From: Setaria digitata
Lineage: Eukaryota; Nematoda; Chromadorea; Rhabditida; Setariidae
DNA length: 24,912 bases
Assembly (NCBI GenBank): GCA_003640385.1
Contig: RCAB01000710.1
Span: 1 to 24,912 of the forward strand
Direction of reading: 5' to 3'
Within the stretch, counting starts at the first letter, position 1, and every line of letters begins with the position of its first letter. Made by a program: the position numbers and the translations under genes. Shown in pieces: positions 20,596 through 24,912 of this stretch. The notes under the pieces were generated by a model, which was given only the letters and a program-made list of their open reading frames with translations, searched no databases and had not been told where the DNA came from.

Positions 20596-21546
20596 TTGGC
20601 AAGGATTACAGTGATAACCAATGCAACTAATTTTTCAATGAATGATTGTCTCACTCTAACTGAAATATATCGAAATTTGAACAATTTACGTGGATCATTT
20701 ACAAAATTTTGCATAAATAAAGAAATATTTCAGTGCTTTGGTCTAATTACTTTTTATCTTTGCATAAGTGAAATTAAGCATGACAAACAATGAAATGACA
20801 AAGTTAGAATTAATGAATTAGAATAATGTTATAATATGCAAGGCAAACTTGCAATGTTTTTTTTTCGAATTTCTCCTTCAAATTTACCTCTTCTGATTTG
20901 TTCATCCCTTATTTAAGAAAATTATTAATGCAAAAGAGAATGAATCCCACACAATGATTCTACAACTGTTCTTAATGATTTAGGTAAAGATCTGCTTTCA
21001 GTAAATGATTTCACTTTCAGTAAGGAACAAATTAATAACTTGCTTAAGCAGCAGAAACCTTGTCACATTTGTTACCATTATCAATATATTTTCATTCGCT
21101 ACATTTCGTATCTTTTGCAATTTAATATTGCTTTGATTCCAATATTTCATTCTCTCTCTTTCATCTCTATTTCTCCGACTTTTCTCACTTGAAAAAATAA
21201 AATGAAGTCGATTAAGATATTTTAATCATTTATTCACACAAATTTTTAGAATAATTATAATTTTTTAAATTTCAAATAGTTTGTTGAATTGGAGAATAGT
21301 TATGAATCTTGTCATGTAACATCTCTCTACTTCGAAATTCTTTTGATGAATTTCCCACTGTGAAATAATTACCCTGACGCTGCATAAACCTCATAACTGC
21401 ATAATTGTTGTAATGCGATTTTCGCATCCGTCAGTACTTTAATCATCGTACATTTCGTATTCATTAAAATAAGGCAGCATTTTTATCATTTTACTCAAAT
21501 ATTATCAATACAATCGGTGTGATTTATATCAGTAAATTAGTGATCT
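20596..21546. other. Intergenic stretch between two minus-strand genes
   Basis: Holds the upstream region of the phosphatase-like gene. On the minus strand an aaattag acceptor-like site lies about 35 bases before its ATG, a weak trans-splice candidate. The plus-strand frame at 20,533-20,793 is antisense to exon 1 of that gene and is a shadow. No other gene is seen. Confidence 0.45.
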
Positions 21547-22849
21547 TTAGGCATCAGTTTGAAGGACAGCTGCTTCTTCATTCAGTTCGGTTGTCCGGAA
21601 AAGGAAAAATATCGGATATGTTTGAGTAGTTGCATCTATTCCAATCAGATGTTGACAGGATTTCGAAGTAGATACTAGTCTGCTCTTGCTGATTCTTTCG
21701 AGCATTTTTTGCAAGTTTAACTGTAAGGTCTGAAAATGAAAATTATTCATCACCGCTTTATATATATGGGAAAATAATTAACTGCTTCAACTTTAATTTT
21801 AATAATAAAAAATGTATCGCCTCATTCTTCATTAAGTTACAAATGAAATTTTAAAAAAATGTATTTTTAAATAGCAGAATTTCTGCTTTTTCCTTATGTG
21901 TTCAGTTAACTTCTGAAAGTGAAACACTTTTTTTTTTGCAGAAGGAAGAACAGTGGTCTTTTTTTAAATTTCACTTAGTTATGTTGGTGTTTTAAAAAAA
22001 GACAACTGTTCTTCTGCAGGAAAGAAATCGAATCAAAAAAGTGAAACGACAATCGAGTCAATTCTCATTTCACTTGTACCGTTGAGAAGACGGTTGCTAT
22101 ACTTATCAGTATTAATAAAATTTGTTCATTTCACTTAACCGACACTCTCTTCTACTTTTCTGCTGAAATTCTTCATTAAATTATTTTAGAAATTTAACCT
22201 TAGTATCTCGACAAATAATTTGAAGTTCGTGCATAATATTCAAACTGCTCATACCGATAGCAAGCAATATTCCAACAATACTTGATCCAAGGAAGGTAAT
22301 TAAGCTGCATCTGAAGGATGTGCATCTTTTTTGAACATCACAATTTTAAAGAAACGTTTTCTTGATAGAGTTTTCTTAAAAGATTTCAGAATCATTCTTA
22401 CTATGCCAATATTATTTGATGTCATCCTAAAAATAATCGCCAAATAACTTACTAAATAATTCAAAGCTATATAAGCAAGTTTCTTCTTATCGCTTTTGTT
22501 TAAATCCTGATTAGCAAGTAAATATGGTTTCTAATAAATAATTAGGCCAAATAAGAATAAACGAAGGAGAAAATAAATGGATGAATGAATGAATAAATGA
22601 GTAAAGAAATAAATAAATAAATAAAATAAACATTTTTCGAAGAAAATTTGCAAATTCAGTAAATAAGTTTTTTAGTGAATTTAATTAATTTAGTTATCAG
22701 CATATCACAGCGCAAATAAACCATGTGTCAAAAACATACAAAATAATATCAGCGTTATGTTCGATGAAAACAAGCAACCAATTGGTCATTTTATTCATTC
22801 GCTTCTGCATATTATTCAAAAAAATAGGAATATTTCTTGTCGGTGCCAT
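21547..22849 (-). CDS. Candidate membrane protein, three exons, with a frame break in exon 2
   Basis: Proposed exons are 22849-22709, 22530-22199 and 21729-21547. Exon 1 starts MAPTRNIPIF and carries a hydrophobic stretch ending DTWFICA (donor gtgata, moderate). Exon 2 (acceptor attag) begins KPYLLANQDLNKSDKKK and has a membrane-like segment (IALNYLVSYLAIIF). Exon 2 then needs a one-base shift near an A6 run (22327-22332) to enter the frame containing SLITFLGSSIVGILLAIGMS, a clear membrane helix, and NIMHELQIICRDTK. With that shift, exon 2 would close in phase 0 and join exon 3 (acceptor ttttcag) in phase 0. Exon 3 is visibly richer in G+C than its flanks and ends AAVLQTDA; its coding status is the best supported. 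A splice from gtaagt (22452) to cttcag (22316) is an alternative but leads to a Tyr/Trp-rich frame that soon stops. I recognise no family. Confidence 0.35.
21937..22018. repeat. Long imperfect inverted repeat in an intron
   Basis: The left arm (21937-21968, tgcagaag...tttaaa) pairs with the right arm (21991-22018, tttaaa...cttctgca). There is one mismatch and a bulge of about four bases, across a 22-base loop. It lies in intron 2 of the candidate membrane-protein gene. The foldback could be a hairpin precursor RNA or a remnant of a small inverted-repeat element. Confidence 0.55.
22571..22630. repeat. Tetranucleotide AATG/AATA microsatellite
   Basis: Imperfect tandem four-base units (gaat, then aaat) run across about 60 bases in intron 1 of the candidate membrane-protein gene. 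Confidence 0.65.
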
Positions 22850-23974
22850 TGTTTTATTCAGATTGGAGCGATTAATTTCTAAAAAATTATTACATTAAGC
22901 TTAATAAAATGTAATGAGCAACGTTATAAAGGGATCAACTACACTTCTTCAATTCCACTTCACTTTTTCAACTTGTCAAGAAAGGCTATGCTTAATTATA
23001 CTTATATCGCTTAATCTTTACATAATATTTGTTTTATTTGTTAATCTTCCCAAAAAAAAAAAAACCATCCTTTTCAAGTCCTAATAAAAACCGGATAATG
23101 TCTTATTTCGCCAAAATCTTTTTCATTTGATTAGAAAATTTATGTCATACTTTTTCTTTCTTTCTGAAAGCTAATAAGATAATTTGAAAGTCGTTTTTCT
23201 TAAATCATAACAGAATCAGTTTTGTTAAATTTCAAAAAATTTGACAACCGGAAAAAGAGCTATAGCTGCATTGCGAATTGTAAACTACAGGAATACAATA
23301 TTCGTGTTTTATTTGTTCACCCTGGAAAAAAATTTTTCTTCGAGCATTTTCATAAAGGTTTGATGGTAAAAAAAAAAAAAATCAATATCCAGTTATGTCG
23401 GTTGAAATACAATCAAAACAATTCTTCAGTATAAATAACGAAATTGTATTATCATTAACGCATCATTTCCTTTAGTTAGCTTGAACAAATCTTAAACTAT
23501 GGAAAAGTAGTTTAAACAGGATATTATCAATTCTAAGATTTACTTTCGAAATATCTACGTATGATTTGATTCAAAGACGATTTCACCTGTTTGTGTTGCT
23601 CACAAATTCTAGTTTTGGAGAGAAATATTAAGGCGATAATAAGTTTCAAGCCTGAAAATAAATCAAGAGAGAAATCAAATCTGCGAAAAGTCTCCTGAAT
23701 TAAATGCTATCGCATAACTCAACCAAAAAAAAAAAAAAAAAAAATTGCAATTCGAATAAAATTTATCATCTTGAAAGAATTAGATTGAATTAGTTGATAC
23801 CAATCATTTCTATAAACGTTGGAAAAGAGTGACCGCACTGCGGGACTAAATAAATTATAATTAAAATAAATCAATTGCCACTACTAAGTTATAGCAAGCC
23901 GAAGTTATCAGTTAAAATAAGCAATTGTAATTCGGATTAAAAATTTGAATTTCTCTGCTACAATTGGAATCAAA
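22850..23974. other. Intergenic stretch
   Basis: A ttttttag acceptor-like site on the minus strand lies about 30 bases upstream of the ATG at 22849 and may be a trans-splice site for the membrane-protein candidate. The plus-strand frame at 23,222-23,434 is Lys/Asn/Phe-rich and looks like chance. An A20 run occupies 23,725-23,744. Nothing else is supported. Confidence 0.4.
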
Positions 23975-24274
23975 ATGGATTCTACCTCATTTTCCTCTTG
24001 CTCCAAATTTCCACAAATTCAAATGGATTTAAAAGCGATAACTTGCAGCCTGACTGTTGATGATGCTCAAAATTAAGTTTTAAGACTGGCCAATCATCTT
24101 TTATCTCATCACACGGAAGAAATACCAAAAAAATTTCAAGCGGACATCTTCAGTACATTGATTGACCTCCTTAGTAAATCAGTTATATTGAAGAGAAAAA
24201 CCTTCAAAGGAGAAACAAACGAGACTTCAAGAACACAACTTGAAACTGCAAAACACACAAAGCATTCATTATAA
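23975..24274 (+). pseudogene. Probable decayed gene with one internal stop
   Basis: Starting at ATG (MDSTSFSSCSKFPQIQMD...), this frame is open for 33 codons. It meets TAA at 24074-24076, then stays open for 65 more codons (VLRLANHLLSHHTEEIP... ending AKHTKHSL) to a TAA at 24272. The same frame is open for 18 codons upstream of the ATG and 23 codons beyond the last stop. Base composition is clearly richer in G+C than the flanks, and the translation has a balanced, helical look. No intron can remove the internal TAA, because possible GT-AG pairs around it are under 30 bases apart. I recognise no homologue. It may be a broken gene, a sequencing error, or chance. Confidence 0.35.
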
Positions 24275-24912
24275 TCCGAATCTCAACTGTACATACTCAT
24301 CCATGGAAACAGAAATGAAGCTGATAGAAAGTTAATCTTTTAATAATAACAACTAATCTAATCATACTAATTAAGAACTCCAGACACATCGTACAAAATA
24401 CAATTTCTTAACTCAATCCCATTCAATTAAACTGAACATAACTGAACAAACAGGTTTTTTAATTTCAAATTAGGTCAATACATTAGTCAACAAACTCTTA
24501 CGAAATCCTGAAATCCCAAAATCATTCATTCCTGCCTTATAAATTCTACAAACAATTCCAATCAATCACGTTCGAAATAAGATTAAAAAAATTTTCTCCA
24601 GTTCTGCTATATTTCTGCTCCCCTTTTATCTTTTTGATCAAAATTTCCGGAAATCTAAATTCAGAAACTTTCGGATATCTAAATATACCAGAAAATTCTC
24701 CCTTTCAGTCCAGTGAGGCAAAAATTTTAAATCAGCCTCCTAGGACTTAAAAAAAAAAAAATTCTTTTAAAAGGCAACACCTTTTCAGTTCCAATGAACC
24801 GCTGTTTTTGAAAGAAAGGAAAACGAAGGAGGAAAATAAAAAGGTATTATATTATAGCAGGAAAAGTGTTTGGCAAAACCTTCGCATGTCACAAAATTAG
24901 ATATTAAACAAG
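24275..24912. other. Right-hand flank without a supported gene
   Basis: A+T-rich sequence. Apart from the short extension of the preceding open frame I see no exon, RNA gene or repeat of note. Confidence 0.4.

Noticed and set aside
20533..20793. Plus-strand 86-codon frame
   Set aside because: It lies antisense across exon 1 of the phosphatase-like gene and its upstream region, and its composition is typical of chance.
22199..22315. Cuticle collagen N-terminus for the membrane helix SLITFLGSSIVGILLAIGMS
   Set aside because: The topology is loosely similar, but no Gly-X-Y repeats follow in the next exon or nearby.

Overview
The window looks like a piece of a parasitic nematode nuclear chromosome, and a filarial (spirurid) worm is my best guess. 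It is very A+T-rich (roughly 70% or more by eye). Coding sequence is split into small exons by GT-AG introns of about 100-340 bases. Several starts sit just downstream of a tttcag-type acceptor, as expected for spliced-leader trans-splicing. One gene is a short, diverged protein tyrosine phosphatase of the kind nematodes carry in large numbers. There are no prokaryotic operons, rRNA, tRNA, CRISPR or transposase genes. The species call is inference; I ran no search.

Plus strand, 1-14,835: the main content is a tandem array of four related three-exon genes (called A-D here; starts at 342, 4312, 8863 and 14005, 4.0-5.1 kb apart). Each has a 20-29 nt first exon that ends in phase 2 inside a signal peptide. 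A 70-73 nt second exon finishes the signal peptide and encodes an Asn/Gly-rich head of the type FNSFNGNxAGxN, ending in phase 0. The third exon opens with SLNNNxN (VMNGLWN in gene A) and then diverges into an unrelated-looking Tyr/Phe/Pro-rich tail of about 30-130 residues. I recognise no named family. Much of each of these reading frames is too short or too split for an ORF scan. A 3'UTR-like repeat shared by gene A and an otherwise empty site at 8220-8355 hints at a fifth, lost copy.

Middle, 14,836-18,249: mostly non-coding, with two weak candidates. These are a possible three-exon plus-strand gene at 16,118-16,598 whose splice phases agree, and an open minus-strand segment at 17,353-17,553.

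Minus strand, 18,250-22,849: a six-exon protein tyrosine phosphatase-like gene (314 codons) that keeps the Cx5R cysteine and arginine but has lost the HCSAG context and the WPD loop. The exon carrying the Cx5R motif lacks a canonical AG acceptor. Upstream of it is a three-exon candidate for a membrane protein whose middle exon changes frame near a homopolymer run. 

Right end, 22,850-24,912: mostly non-coding, with one higher-G+C plus-strand open frame at 23,975-24,274 interrupted by a single internal TAA, probably a decayed gene.
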